From NCBI RefSeq assembly GCF_045055655.1, contig NZ_JBANFI010000002.1, positions 62,001-126,000 of the forward strand: 64,000 nt of DNA, in the 5' to 3' direction. Below are positions 36,701-44,344 of the stretch, piece after piece (within the stretch, counting starts at the first letter, position 1; each line of letters opens with the position of its first letter). Origin of the DNA: Marinospirillum alkalitolerans (GTDB lineage: Bacteria; Pseudomonadota; Gammaproteobacteria; Pseudomonadales; Halomonadaceae). A model generated the notes under the pieces. It was given only the letters and a program-made list of their open reading frames with translations, was not told the origin of the DNA and did no database searches. A program made the translations under genes and the position numbers.

Positions 36701-37353
36701 AAGTAGGTGCTGGCGGCAGTTTCGGTGCCAACTCTAACGCTAACACTGATAACGTCATCAATGCAGGTGCTGGTAACGACGTGATCATTCTGTCTACAAG
36801 CACTAACGCTGAAGAAGTTATTCAGATCACTGGAACCAACAACGGTTACAACACCATTGTTAACTTTCAAGACGGCAATGCTGCAGGTGCAGATCAGCTG
36901 GACTTCACAGCTTACCTGACCACTCGTGTTCCTGGCCAAGACAGCACCAGCTTGGTATCCAGCTCACTGGAAAGCATTGGTCTGAGTGCCAATATTGCTG
37001 CCAACAAGGTCACTGTGATTGACTTCAACACTAATGCTGATGACAACGAAACTTTCGATCGTCTGACTGCTAACGTTCTGCGTAATGCACTGAATGACGA
37101 AGATGGCTTCGGTGGTCTGAACGAAGACCTGCTGACTGGCTTTGATAAGGGCGACTTCCGTGGCGACAGCTACAAAGCTGTTATCATGGTTCAAAACGAA
37201 CTGAACCAAGGCGAGTACAAAGCATTCGAAGTCACTGTTGGCCTGGATAACGATGGCGATGCAACAGCAACCAGCGTTAACCTGATCGGCACTTACGACT
37301 TCGGTTCTGAACTGACCTTAGTTGATGCCAACATCACTGGTTTTGTAGCTTAA
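33718..37353 (+). CDS. Large RTX-like S-layer-type surface protein with N-terminal DUF4214
   Basis: About 1211 residues, very poor in Lys/Arg and Cys-free in appearance, rich in A, N, D, G, T and V. N-terminal DUF4214-like helices (about 50-115: FVSSLYENLLDRTPAAEEVQ), no classical signal peptide. RTX-like Ca-binding nonapeptides are scattered: RGDDRLLID (about 506), GAGNDYVHL (about 532), GGGRDTIM (about 588) and GAGNDVIIL (about 1018), followed by a C-terminal GADQLDFTAYL region, as in type I secreted proteins. Two similar beta domains begin near 798 and 913 (VQTFDF.., VQTLTF..). Codons are strongly biased to CTG, CGT, AAC and GGT, unlike the neighbours, as in very highly expressed genes. 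Alternative: a T1SS adhesin. I use the ATG at 33718 with GGAG upstream. Confidence 0.72.
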   Translation: MSFNTEELYVLRSHLALGQTPTQADLEAAAEFSNIRAFARDLVAGNTQSDEDFVSSLYENLLDRTPAAEEVQWWAEQMDQGLRSLTKAQILLAFQDAAASEEGGVANAKVEALGLESIDLEFGSTGPVDPIDPIDPVEFNINIADASSAQNNTWSIGREAIDAGQATLSNQYTISLKNQLNDAGLTPVASGNPEEVYNAYFLSPLLSNIQSSTTQSELVLEVIDRHAETSADALKFMAIQSFNFFYNGENIVVSSEAILNASTYEELRAAIEAALVADGRGDEFTVRLGSDFERQQTDPNTQEFTGERLVGQQIVIEATGDGEIVRGGFETGAKPNANQNIDVAARMDDSAETTVSTALISTNIELQNIGYGSQGAGLNVSGQSQSNKAIQEFKIDAQAHSLASLGVWLKSLSSNPFRDPTHQGLERVELTGSAPYFHVGNQGGENVVRGNGGIVDVREFAAGNFGGNIQLDATITSNIIDRDFNRVDTDNNPARDNTPAEYNLGRGDDRLLIDVAVEALAHEDFALNINTGAGNDYVHLRLTEVGGLNQNGNQFANHQMLNNITIEARSGNNTIHTEGAGNATIITGGGRDTIMTDNSAAKATWVYNAANTQSDDLLGQNLAPQLFYGAQLRVTFAPGESAAFGQAGFESVVNIPTADGFYGNQSHVNQAIKKAINEDDVLSKLLVAKDGPNNTLIIESKIDGEMQQDSISFDIVHANADSQDDAGYLSQTQINALTAKLREIDGDSTATYTRAEIQARLDAAAVADSPAGANTGDNPFAALPDVAETTPGVAEVLAVQTFDFTANAAQTVDETGTITITIDGRVFTATSDAGGATVASLLEQFNNVTLGSYTATVAGNVVSITQTAGNGRPVGAGVVADGVIYTGTFDPAETVVVADGTGASVVGVEADAEVQTLTFAAATANGTLRVAGQDVEVEAGDTAAVVAGKVKAVLDAAVADLDGITADTQIVVAGNTLVITFDEDAGDVADITVSQVGAGGSFGANSNANTDNVINAGAGNDVIILSTSTNAEEVIQITGTNNGYNTIVNFQDGNAAGADQLDFTAYLTTRVPGQDSTSLVSSSLESIGLSANIAANKVTVIDFNTNADDNETFDRLTANVLRNALNDEDGFGGLNEDLLTGFDKGDFRGDSYKAVIMVQNELNQGEYKAFEVTVGLDNDGDATATSVNLIGTYDFGSELTLVDANITGFVA

Positions 37354-37387
37354 TCTTCGGATAAAGCCACCCAGGTGAAAGGCTAAT

Positions 37388-37453
37388 CCCGGCCACCTGT
37401 TGAACTGCCCGAGTGTTCAGTAGCTGCTCACTCGGCAGTTCAGAACCACCGGG
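37388..37453 (+). other. Structured 3' untranslated hairpins after the S-layer-like gene
   Basis: GAACTGCC-GAGTG (37402-37415, with one extra C) pairs with CACTCGGCAGTTC (37429-37441) and an outer CCCGG/CCGGG pair (37388-37392 with 37449-37453) encloses it. It lies between the stop and the terminator and could protect the transcript from 3' exonucleases. Confidence 0.5.
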
Positions 37454-37475
37454 ACAAGGAAGGCCCGGCGCTTTA

Positions 37476-37509
37476 CAAAAACCCCGCCTTCAACAAGGTG
37501 GGGTTTTTT
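37476..37509 (+). terminator. Terminator of the S-layer-like gene
   Basis: AAAAACCCCGCCTT, loop CAAC, AAGGTGGGGTTTTTT: a long A/T-flanked GC stem (one G-U pair) with a T-run, about 120 bases after the stop. Confidence 0.85.
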
Positions 37510-37622
37510 GTTTGCAAAGCATATAAAACTGAACACAACAGAAGTAAACTCAAACAAGGTTAAGATAAATATCCTAACCCCTGAACACTCAGACGCTACG
37601 CGATGATTGCAAGAGGCAACCT

Positions 37623-39755
37623 ATGACAAGTGCACAACAAATCCAGCAAATGTATATCGCCTACTATGGCCGCCCAGCCGATCCTGCCGGTCTTGCTTAT
37701 TGGACACAGCAAGCTGAAGAACAAGGTATGGATTGGGTAACAGAAGCCTTCACTCAAGGCACTGAAGCAACACTAATTCAAGGCAATAAAAGTCAGCCAC
37801 AACTGATTAATGACTGGTACCAGCAGGCCTTTGGTCGTGGCGCTAACCAACGTGAAATCAACGAAATCAGCAAGAAAATGAATGATGGAGTCAGCCAAGG
37901 CCAGATTCTGAAAGAACTGCTTGCCCAAGCTGAATCGAATCCAGCGGATAAACACACGCTGGAGAACCGCACCAAGGTAGCGGATAACTTCACCCAGCAA
38001 GTAGAAAAAACGGGGGCAAGTTACACTTTTAACGAAGTTGCTGCAGCAAATAGCTTGCTTTTAGCAATTTCTCCCAGCAGCAATGCATCAGATATTGCTA
38101 AGGCAATTCAAGCACTGATTAGCAATGTTCAACCAGGACGCCCTCTGACTGATGCTATCAACAAAGCCAAAGAAGAAGCCGGAATGGACAACAGCTCAGG
38201 CTCCGATGATGATTATGGCTCGGGTGATAACGGACAAGATCCTATTACCGTTCGTGACCTGCTGTCTTTTAACGACACAACACGTGCTTACGACATCGAC
38301 TTGACTAAGTACAATGAGTACGTCTACTTAGACTATGTGCCAGAGGGTCGTTTTCAAGCTAGTGCGTTTCTTGATGGAACTAGCTACTACTCCACATCCT
38401 ACAATCTGCCCACACCAACGAGCCAGCATTATCTAAACCTCATGGGAGACTGGTCTGAAAATACAATCTTTAACATCAAGGAAAGCTTGTTAGCCAATTT
38501 CCCTGGTGTTAAAGGTGGAAAAACGCTTTTAGCTGTTGAGCTAAATGACGGCAGCATAAATGTCCCCGCCAAAATGGCAGGCTTTAATGGCACCGTCCAA
38601 TTGATTGCTTTCCAAGACCAAGAATTCAGCGGCAAGTTAGGTAACGCGATTCTGTTTATTCAAAAGACTCCAATGGATGACTCTGCCACCTTAACCGTCA
38701 CTGAAGATGCTGTACTGGGTGATGGAGCAATGCTGATTGTTCAGCATGGCGCTACTATGGACCTAACAGCCGTCAACTTTGAAGGTTTTGAAGGGACGCT
38801 CACTTTAAGTGGAAATGGCACCTTCTTGTTTGCTGAAGGTGCTGGACTTGACGATCTGATTAAAAACAACATCATCGATGTAGCTCAAAACTCAAACCTT
38901 ACCTTGAAAGAAGGTGAAGAAGTGTTTGACCCAGATTCAACCCCTTCAGGTGACGACCCCTTCTTCAGTGCGACTAAAACCTTGACTGTTGTGAGTGATG
39001 ACAATGAACAAGCTGCAACCCTGCAGATTGATTTGTCAGCATTGGCAAATGCTTTTGCCGATCTTGGTGCTGGTAGCGATGTCACTGTAGCGAATGGTGT
39101 GATTGGTGCAGGTACTGGTGGTGCAGATACTACAGCGCTGAACGCCTTACTGAATGGTGAGTACGCTTCGATGGCTGCTTTCAAGGCTGCTGTTGAGCTG
39201 GGCGTTACTGGTTACACCGTTGCAGTAAACGAAACGGCGATACCACCCACACTGACCATCACAGCAACTGATGTAGTTGAAGGTCAAGATCTGACTGTTG
39301 GCACTGCATTTAATCTGTCATGGGATGATGCAGCTAGTGACCCTCAAACAGGCACGATTGCTGCGGCAGATGTAATCCCTGGTGGCACTGAAACCGGTGT
39401 TGAAGAAACCTTTACTGCGAGCACAGTAACCTTCGATCTGGCTGTAGCTGGTGACTGGGAAGGTACTGCACCGACTGGCGAAGCACTGGAAGGTTATGTG
39501 TTCCAGCTGACTGCTGGTGATACAACGCTGTTCACCTTCACTGTACTAGAAGATACAGGTACGGCAACACAAGCTTCTGAGCTGACTATGGAAATCGTTG
39601 CAGAAGCACTGCGTGCTGAAACAGCTGCTGGCTACACTCTGGGCGGTAGCGGCACTGAAATCACCGTGGCTAACGATGATGTCAGCCAAGCGAGCAGTGT
39701 TGAGATCGAGCTGGTTGGTTACTCAGCAGATGATTGGGCAGCTCTTGTTGGCTAA
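37623..39755 (+). CDS. DUF4214 surface protein, companion of the S-layer-like protein
   Basis: 710 residues, no signal peptide. N-terminus starts directly with a DUF4214 repeat (MYIAYYGRPADPAGLAYWTQ, about 10-30) and a second, weaker one (WYQQAFGRGANQREINEI, about 65-82), the layout found at the start of RsaA-like S-layer proteins. A linker rich in S, D and G (about 195-210) leads to beta-rich domains to the end. The end (VEIELVGYSADDWAALVG) resembles the tail of type I substrates with hydrophobic last residues. Codon choice in the last about 260 residues resembles the gene before it, while the first part is ordinary. SD AAGAGG seven bases before the ATG. Role as minor layer protein or adhesin is inferred. 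Confidence 0.68.
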   Translation: MTSAQQIQQMYIAYYGRPADPAGLAYWTQQAEEQGMDWVTEAFTQGTEATLIQGNKSQPQLINDWYQQAFGRGANQREINEISKKMNDGVSQGQILKELLAQAESNPADKHTLENRTKVADNFTQQVEKTGASYTFNEVAAANSLLLAISPSSNASDIAKAIQALISNVQPGRPLTDAINKAKEEAGMDNSSGSDDDYGSGDNGQDPITVRDLLSFNDTTRAYDIDLTKYNEYVYLDYVPEGRFQASAFLDGTSYYSTSYNLPTPTSQHYLNLMGDWSENTIFNIKESLLANFPGVKGGKTLLAVELNDGSINVPAKMAGFNGTVQLIAFQDQEFSGKLGNAILFIQKTPMDDSATLTVTEDAVLGDGAMLIVQHGATMDLTAVNFEGFEGTLTLSGNGTFLFAEGAGLDDLIKNNIIDVAQNSNLTLKEGEEVFDPDSTPSGDDPFFSATKTLTVVSDDNEQAATLQIDLSALANAFADLGAGSDVTVANGVIGAGTGGADTTALNALLNGEYASMAAFKAAVELGVTGYTVAVNETAIPPTLTITATDVVEGQDLTVGTAFNLSWDDAASDPQTGTIAAADVIPGGTETGVEETFTASTVTFDLAVAGDWEGTAPTGEALEGYVFQLTAGDTTLFTFTVLEDTGTATQASELTMEIVAEALRAETAAGYTLGGSGTEITVANDDVSQASSVEIELVGYSADDWAALVG

Positions 39756-40245
39756 TCATCACTAACCGCCTAACGGCACAGGGCTCACCCTTCCACAAGA
39801 AGCCAGTCAGCCCGACCCCTTCAAAGCGCAAGCTGGGCAAGGGGTGAAGTAAAAACCAAAAAACCCTCAGTCTACGGACTGGGGTTTTTGTATTAAAAAT
39901 CTGTCGCTGTCAGAAAACCTAAAAAGGCATTTTCCCTGATTTGAGCACTGAGTATTGCACCAATTCAGTAGACATAGACCATTCCACCGGACGGCTTTCA
40001 AAATCGTTTTATGTCATGGCTCGCCTAGCCACTGACCTAACAGCTTGAATGCATGCCACCTTGTCTTGCTCCTGTAAATACACAGCCGCACTTTCTGCGC
40101 AAGAGTCTGTCGGGTAGACTTAACCTAGTGCATTCTTTTAATTGAACAGCCTTCAGGGAGCAGTCAACTGACTACTTACCTGTCTTTCTTAGACAATGTT
40201 CATCACCCCTTCTTCTTATCGAGTGTAACCAGTAAAGGAAAAACC
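39756..40245. other. Intergenic region between DUF4214 protein and SapC 2
   Basis: 490 bases without a gene. It holds the terminator at 39859-39889, preceded by a smaller hairpin (ACCCCTT 39815-39821 with AAGGGGT 39839-39845). The remainder should hold the sapC promoter; I cannot pick -35/-10 boxes with confidence. Confidence 0.4.
39859..39889 (+). terminator. Terminator with UACG tetraloop
   Basis: AAAACCC(T)CAGTC, loop TACG, GACTGGGGTTTTT. The closing C(UACG)G loop is an especially stable tetraloop; one T is bulged. It ends the DUF4214 companion gene. Confidence 0.82.
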
Positions 40246-41019
40246 ATGCCCGAACACCAGCCACTCACGCCACAGCAGGTACATGGATTACGATGGGATC
40301 GATTTAAAGACTTTCGCCACAGTCGCCACTTACATTGGGTTGCCATCACCGCCCCCGAAGCCAGCCGTGTTGCTGCTGAATTACCTTTAATCTTTGTTAC
40401 AGACACTCAAGGCCAAACCCAACTTCATGCTTTACTAAGCCTGCAAGCCCAGCAGAATTTCTGCTTGAACGAACACAACCAGTGGCAGCTCGACTACACC
40501 CCCGCCCTCTTGCGCACCCATCCGTTTAGTATCCAGCCTCCTAAAGGGGGTAAACCGACAGAACGCACTCTTTGTATCGACATCGACAGCCCCTGGGTTC
40601 ACCCTCAAGGCCAGAACAATTTCTTTGATACCAAACAAGCTCAACCCCAACTGTCATCCAGCGTACAAGAAGTGCTCAACTTCCTAAAAGAGCTAGAACT
40701 CCACCGCTACAAAACCCAACAAGCCTGTAACCACCTGGCTGAACTCAAGCTCCTCAAGCCCCTGGAGTTTTGTACGCTTCAAGGCACCTACCAAGGCACG
40801 GCTTATCAAATTGATGAACCAGCCCTTAACCAGCTTAAAGAAAAAGCATTGTTCCAACTGCGAAAGACAGGTGGCTTAGCTCTGGCCTACACCCAAATGA
40901 TCAGCAGCCATCAGGTGCGCCACTTACAAAAGGCCAGCCAAGATCACAACTCACCCCACCAAGACGTAGATTTAGACCAGGTATTTGGAGAAGCCAGCAA
41001 CGACACCTTTAAATTCTAA
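40246..41019 (+). CDS. SapC-family protein (paralogue 2)
   Basis: 257 residues, no signal peptide. Matches the SapC family in length and layout, with LLRTHPFSIQPPKGG and LCIDIDSPWVHPQGQNNFF corresponding to the central conserved region, and a helix-rich C-terminal half. The last 18 residues (DVDLDQVFGEASNDTFKF) match the tail of SapC 1 at 2782 closely although the bodies have diverged. In Campylobacter fetus sapC lies with the S-layer export genes, and here it is the next gene after two layer-like proteins, but its function is unproven. SD AAGGA is seven bases before the ATG. Confidence 0.8.
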   Translation: MPEHQPLTPQQVHGLRWDRFKDFRHSRHLHWVAITAPEASRVAAELPLIFVTDTQGQTQLHALLSLQAQQNFCLNEHNQWQLDYTPALLRTHPFSIQPPKGGKPTERTLCIDIDSPWVHPQGQNNFFDTKQAQPQLSSSVQEVLNFLKELELHRYKTQQACNHLAELKLLKPLEFCTLQGTYQGTAYQIDEPALNQLKEKALFQLRKTGGLALAYTQMISSHQVRHLQKASQDHNSPHQDVDLDQVFGEASNDTFKF

Positions 41020-41110
41020 AAGCCAACCCGCTACCCGTCACACACCACTTTAGCCTGGCTACCAACCCAACCGCCTGCAAGGATGCAAGGCAAATCCAAG
41101 CCAGCTGCTA

Positions 41111-41186
41111 AAGCCCTATGCTAGACTGGCCGTATTCATTCATTGACTTAGTTATTAAGTCAGCAAAGCAGAACAGCCGCTATGAC
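41111..41186 (+). repeat. Degenerate copy of the Rpn-gene leader
   Basis: CTATGCTAGACTGGC (41115-41129) and the following stretch up to CCGCTATGACC match the leader of the two Rpn genes (44284 and 45629), for example AGTCAGCAAAGCA against AGTCAGCAGAGCA. After the ATG at 41182 homology stops; the frame encodes only 22 residues (stop 41248-41250). It lies in the 334-base gap 41020-41353, which also holds an unassigned promoter for the lipoprotein. Confidence 0.6.
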
Positions 41187-41353
41187 CTCAGAACCCCGAA
41201 AGCCTACCGCATCCAGTGGGGCAAGTCTTTTAGGAGTAGAAACCACCTAGCTTTTGCCTGAGAAAGAAAAAAATCTCTCGATTTTCCTGGAGCAGATAGA
41301 TCAAGAAGCGTTTATACTAGCGCCATTTATCTAGCCTGCTCTAGGAGAATAAA

Positions 41354-41965
41354 ATGCCAGCTCGATCTCTACTTACTTTATGTTCTGCATTGACCCTGCT
41401 TGCACTCACGTCCGGATGCTCTGATTCATCCAGTGGAAGCAGCCCCTCTCTGGCACCTCTGCCCGACAGAACAGAAACCACCTTTATTGAAGGCCGTTAT
41501 GTTGCACGCGGTGCTGAAGAACAGTACATCGAGGATACACACACGGGGCTGGTCTGGAAGCGCTGTGTTGAAGGACAAACATGGGATCAAGGAGGACAAA
41601 TCTGCGTTGGCCGAGCAGCGTCACTCACACTAGATCAGGCTGGCGGTGATGAGATCATCAATGAGCAAATCACTGGCTTTATGCTGCCAAGCAGAGACCA
41701 GCTGCTTAGCCTTGTGGCCTGCCCCGGAGAGGCACTCACTGCAGAAAGCATTGGTCGTGGTGTATGCCAGAACCCACCAAGCAATAGCAATCCCACTCTG
41801 GCCACCGCTGTGTTCCCGGATACACCTGCTCTGACACACTGGACAACCACTTGTATGTCCAGTGCCTGTACGACCTACTATGGCGTGAATTTTGGTGATG
41901 GCTCTTTAAGCGAGTACAATGCACCGAGCAGTCGTTATGCTGTTCGCCGTGTTCGCGCACTCTAG
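41354..41965 (+). CDS. DUF1566-type lipoprotein
   Basis: 203 residues. Lipoprotein signal with LTLLALTSGC (Cys about 22), a serine-rich linker, then a Lcl/DUF1566-type domain: YIEDTHTGLVWKRCVEGQ, LPSRDQLLSLVA, HWTTTCMSSACTTYYGVNFGDG and final YAVRRVRAL. Several paired cysteines suggest disulfides in the periplasm or at the surface. This fold is common in surface-associated lectin-like proteins; ligand unknown. SD AGGAG seven bases before the ATG. It begins a run with two DUF6447-like proteins and an acyltransferase. Confidence 0.75.
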   Translation: MPARSLLTLCSALTLLALTSGCSDSSSGSSPSLAPLPDRTETTFIEGRYVARGAEEQYIEDTHTGLVWKRCVEGQTWDQGGQICVGRAASLTLDQAGGDEIINEQITGFMLPSRDQLLSLVACPGEALTAESIGRGVCQNPPSNSNPTLATAVFPDTPALTHWTTTCMSSACTTYYGVNFGDGSLSEYNAPSSRYAVRRVRAL

Positions 41966-41990
41966 TTTTAATTCACAGTAAGGTACTTCT

Positions 41991-42425
41991 ATGCGTTCTT
42001 CCTCTCTCCAAGATCAGGTCATCAACTTTGATGGCAGCCAATACCGTTTAGGCGATCTTTCTGAATCAACACGAGAGTTGTTACATGGACTCTCAACAGC
42101 CCAGACCCAGAAAAAACTACTTGTCAGCCAGCTCGCACTGGTTAAAACAGCTAAAGCTACTTATACACGTCAGCTTGCAGCTCATCTGCCAGATCAGAAA
42201 GCACCAGCCGATGCTGCAGAGCAGATCATTCAACTAGATGATGATAAATATTGGCTCAAGGATCTGAACGCTGACGCAGAAGTACAATTAAGCAATCTGC
42301 GCTTTGCAGAGCAAGAGGCTGCGTCTTTAGAGGCTCAACTAGAAGTGGTGAATACCGCTACAGCAAGTTATGCACAAAGCCTAGAGTTGGCCCTGCAAAA
42401 CGTGCCTTTATATAAAAAGCAGTAA
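41991..42425 (+). CDS. DUF6447-like protein with internal duplication (copy 1)
   Basis: 144 residues, no signal peptide. Made of two similar halves: VINFDGSQYRLGDLSESTREL...YTRQL and IIQLDDDKYWLKDLNADAEVQL...YAQSL; each has a short beta segment with Y/W followed by a coiled-coil helix rich in Q, A and L. The pattern resembles DUF6447 proteins, small cytoplasmic proteins of unknown role. Close relative of the protein at 43768. It starts 25 bases after the lipoprotein stop with AAGG upstream. Confidence 0.65.
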   Translation: MRSSSLQDQVINFDGSQYRLGDLSESTRELLHGLSTAQTQKKLLVSQLALVKTAKATYTRQLAAHLPDQKAPADAAEQIIQLDDDKYWLKDLNADAEVQLSNLRFAEQEAASLEAQLEVVNTATASYAQSLELALQNVPLYKKQ

Positions 42426-42476
42426 TTTACATCTATCTCCACCTCTATTTGAAGAGGTGGAGAAATAAGGCTCGTC

Positions 42477-43583
42477 ATGCTGACATCACAGACATCCAGT
42501 TACACGCACCTTGCGCACCAGCCCGCTTTAGATCATTTGCGGGCTCTTGCGGCATTACTGGTATTCTCTTTTCATGCTATCCATCTACTGCACCTTCACT
42601 GGCAGGCGCGGCCTGATTTGGCATGGCTGGGTGTCATCACCGAGGGGCACACGGGCGTTGCCCTTTTTTTTGTGCTCTCCGGTTTTTTATTTATGCAGAT
42701 CGCCTTACAAGGTGGTTCTATTCAATATGGGCAGTTTATAAAAAATCGCTTGTTGCGTATCGCACCTTTATTCGTCGTTGTTTTTTTTATCGCTATTTCT
42801 ATTCGTCGCAATGAGTTTCAGGCTGCAGACTGGGCTTATCTTCTCTTTTCTAATCTAGGACAGGCCCCCACATCTGGACACTTTATTACTGGTCCTGCCT
42901 GGACGATAGGTATCGAGTTTTTGTTTTATCTGATCTTTCCATTCCTGGCTCTTTTTACACAGCAGCAAGGTGGCCGATATTTAGTAAAGCTTTTGTTATT
43001 ACTTGCTTTTTTTAAGTTAGCTGCATGGCCAGCAATTGAGACACCGCATCATGTTTACTACTCAACACTTCTTGGTCGTTTAGATCAATTTGTGATCGGT
43101 ATGCTTGCCGCCGTTATCTGGCAACGCAGTGCGCAGCATCCAATTTGGCGTTATTCACTACCTGTTGCCCTCCTCGTGATCTGGAGCAACAGCTATCACC
43201 AAGCCTTGAGTGCCAGTTATTTTACCGCCCACCAACAAGGTCTTTTCTGGGTCTTTTGGTCGTTTAGAGAAGCCTTGGGCTGGGCGTTGTTGATCCTGTG
43301 TTGGTCAGCCTGTGCTCAGCATCTTCCACGCTGGATAGAGCGCCCTCTATTACATCTAGGCCAAATCAGCTATTCCTTCTATCTTCTCCATGCTTTTGTG
43401 CTGTATTTCATTCATCACAGTCTTCAGGTGCAAGGTTGGCTGGGCCAAGGCATCATCAGTCACTGGATGCTATTGAGCCTCTTAGCCTTCGGGCTCACTT
43501 GGTGGCTGGCGAACTTAAGCTATCAGACACTGGAGAAGCCATTTTTAGATTTAAGAGGCCGCTACCGCTCAGCAGCCTCGTAG
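42477..43583 (+). CDS. Acyltransferase-3 family membrane protein
   Basis: 368 residues with about ten hydrophobic segments. The N-terminus PALDHLRALAALLVFSFHAI is the acyltransferase-3/OafA signature with the catalytic His in FHA; later ALFFVLSGFLF and GPAWTIGIEFLFYLIFPFLAL are typical. These enzymes O-acetylate surface polysaccharide or peptidoglycan in the inner membrane. Its place between two DUF6447-like genes and downstream of the glycan and layer loci suggests O-acetylation of that glycan, but that is only context. SD AAGG, spacing six. Confidence 0.85.
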   Translation: MLTSQTSSYTHLAHQPALDHLRALAALLVFSFHAIHLLHLHWQARPDLAWLGVITEGHTGVALFFVLSGFLFMQIALQGGSIQYGQFIKNRLLRIAPLFVVVFFIAISIRRNEFQAADWAYLLFSNLGQAPTSGHFITGPAWTIGIEFLFYLIFPFLALFTQQQGGRYLVKLLLLLAFFKLAAWPAIETPHHVYYSTLLGRLDQFVIGMLAAVIWQRSAQHPIWRYSLPVALLVIWSNSYHQALSASYFTAHQQGLFWVFWSFREALGWALLILCWSACAQHLPRWIERPLLHLGQISYSFYLLHAFVLYFIHHSLQVQGWLGQGIISHWMLLSLLAFGLTWWLANLSYQTLEKPFLDLRGRYRSAAS

Positions 43584-43725
43584 CACCTTTGCCTGTTTCA
43601 TGCCACGGGGCATACATTTCTGCTGGCTGAGGATGTAAAATAGTAACAAGTAAGTGCTGCACCTCATGGCTAGATCTTCATTATTAGCCAAAGACCGCTA
43701 CCCTAGCCTAGGGGTAGATTCTTCA

Positions 43726-43755
43726 CACTAGGGCTTATTTGGCCTAGTGCTTTTT
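43726..43755 (+). terminator. Hairpin after the acyltransferase gene
   Basis: CACTAGG (43726-43732) pairs with CCTAGTG (43743-43749), followed by CTTTTTAAA, directly in front of the SD of the next gene. It may act as an attenuator as well as a terminator. Confidence 0.5.
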
Positions 43756-43767
43756 AAAGGAAAAATC

Positions 43768-44187
43768 ATGACCCAAGAACAACTGATCACGATTGACCAA
43801 CAACAATACCGCCTTTCTGATTTAAGCGATCATGCACAAGCTCAGCTCAACAACTTACGTTTTGTTGATGAGCAACTCCAGTGGCGTCAAGGTCAACTCG
43901 CTCTGGCGCAAACCGCCAAAGCAACTTACAACCGCGCTTTAGCAGATAATTTGCCTAGCAAAAAGGCAGCAGCCAATAAAAAGAAAGATGTTATTCTGAT
44001 CGATGACAGCAAATATAATCTTGATGATTTCAATGATGAGGCTAAAAATCACCTCACTAATATTCGCTTTGCTGAGCAAGAGATCCAACGCCTGAGCAAT
44101 CAGCAAGCTCTACTTTATGCGGCACGCACTCAATATGCCGAAGCGCTATCGAGTACTTTAAAAAATATTCAGCCTGTACAGGCCTAG
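43768..44187 (+). CDS. DUF6447-like protein with internal duplication (copy 2)
   Basis: 139 residues in the same two-half design as the protein at 41991: ITIDQQQYRLSDLSDHAQAQL...YNRAL and ILIDDSKYNLDDFNDEAKNHL...YAEAL. The linker between halves is Lys-rich (SKKAAANKKK) where copy 1 has a Pro/Ala linker. Start is the ATG at 43768 (AAAGGA upstream) rather than the frame opening at 43747. A strong terminator at 44237-44263 follows. Confidence 0.65.
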   Translation: MTQEQLITIDQQQYRLSDLSDHAQAQLNNLRFVDEQLQWRQGQLALAQTAKATYNRALADNLPSKKAAANKKKDVILIDDSKYNLDDFNDEAKNHLTNIRFAEQEIQRLSNQQALLYAARTQYAEALSSTLKNIQPVQA

Positions 44188-44236
44188 TCAGCCAAAAGGC
44201 CTGCTTTCCTGATCTGTGGAAGCTCTGCTGTAGATT

Positions 44237-44263
44237 GAGCCACCCTTGGGTGGCTCTTTTTTT
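44237..44263 (+). terminator. Terminator after DUF6447-like copy 2
   Basis: GAGCCACCC, loop TT, GGGTGGCTC, T7. The 16-base palindrome GCCACCCTTGGGTGGC recurs in the terminator at 50980. Confidence 0.88.
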
Positions 44264-44344
44264 GGGGCTGGCCTGAGAAGAGGCTATGCTAGACTGGCTG
44301 TGTTCACGTTTAATCAATCAGTCAGCAGAGCAAAACTCGCCGCT

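Noticed and set aside
36265..36939. 224-codon minus-strand frame inside the S-layer-like gene
   Set aside because: Low-complexity translation (S, V, N, C rich) made by the biased codons of the sense gene; no start signal or family.
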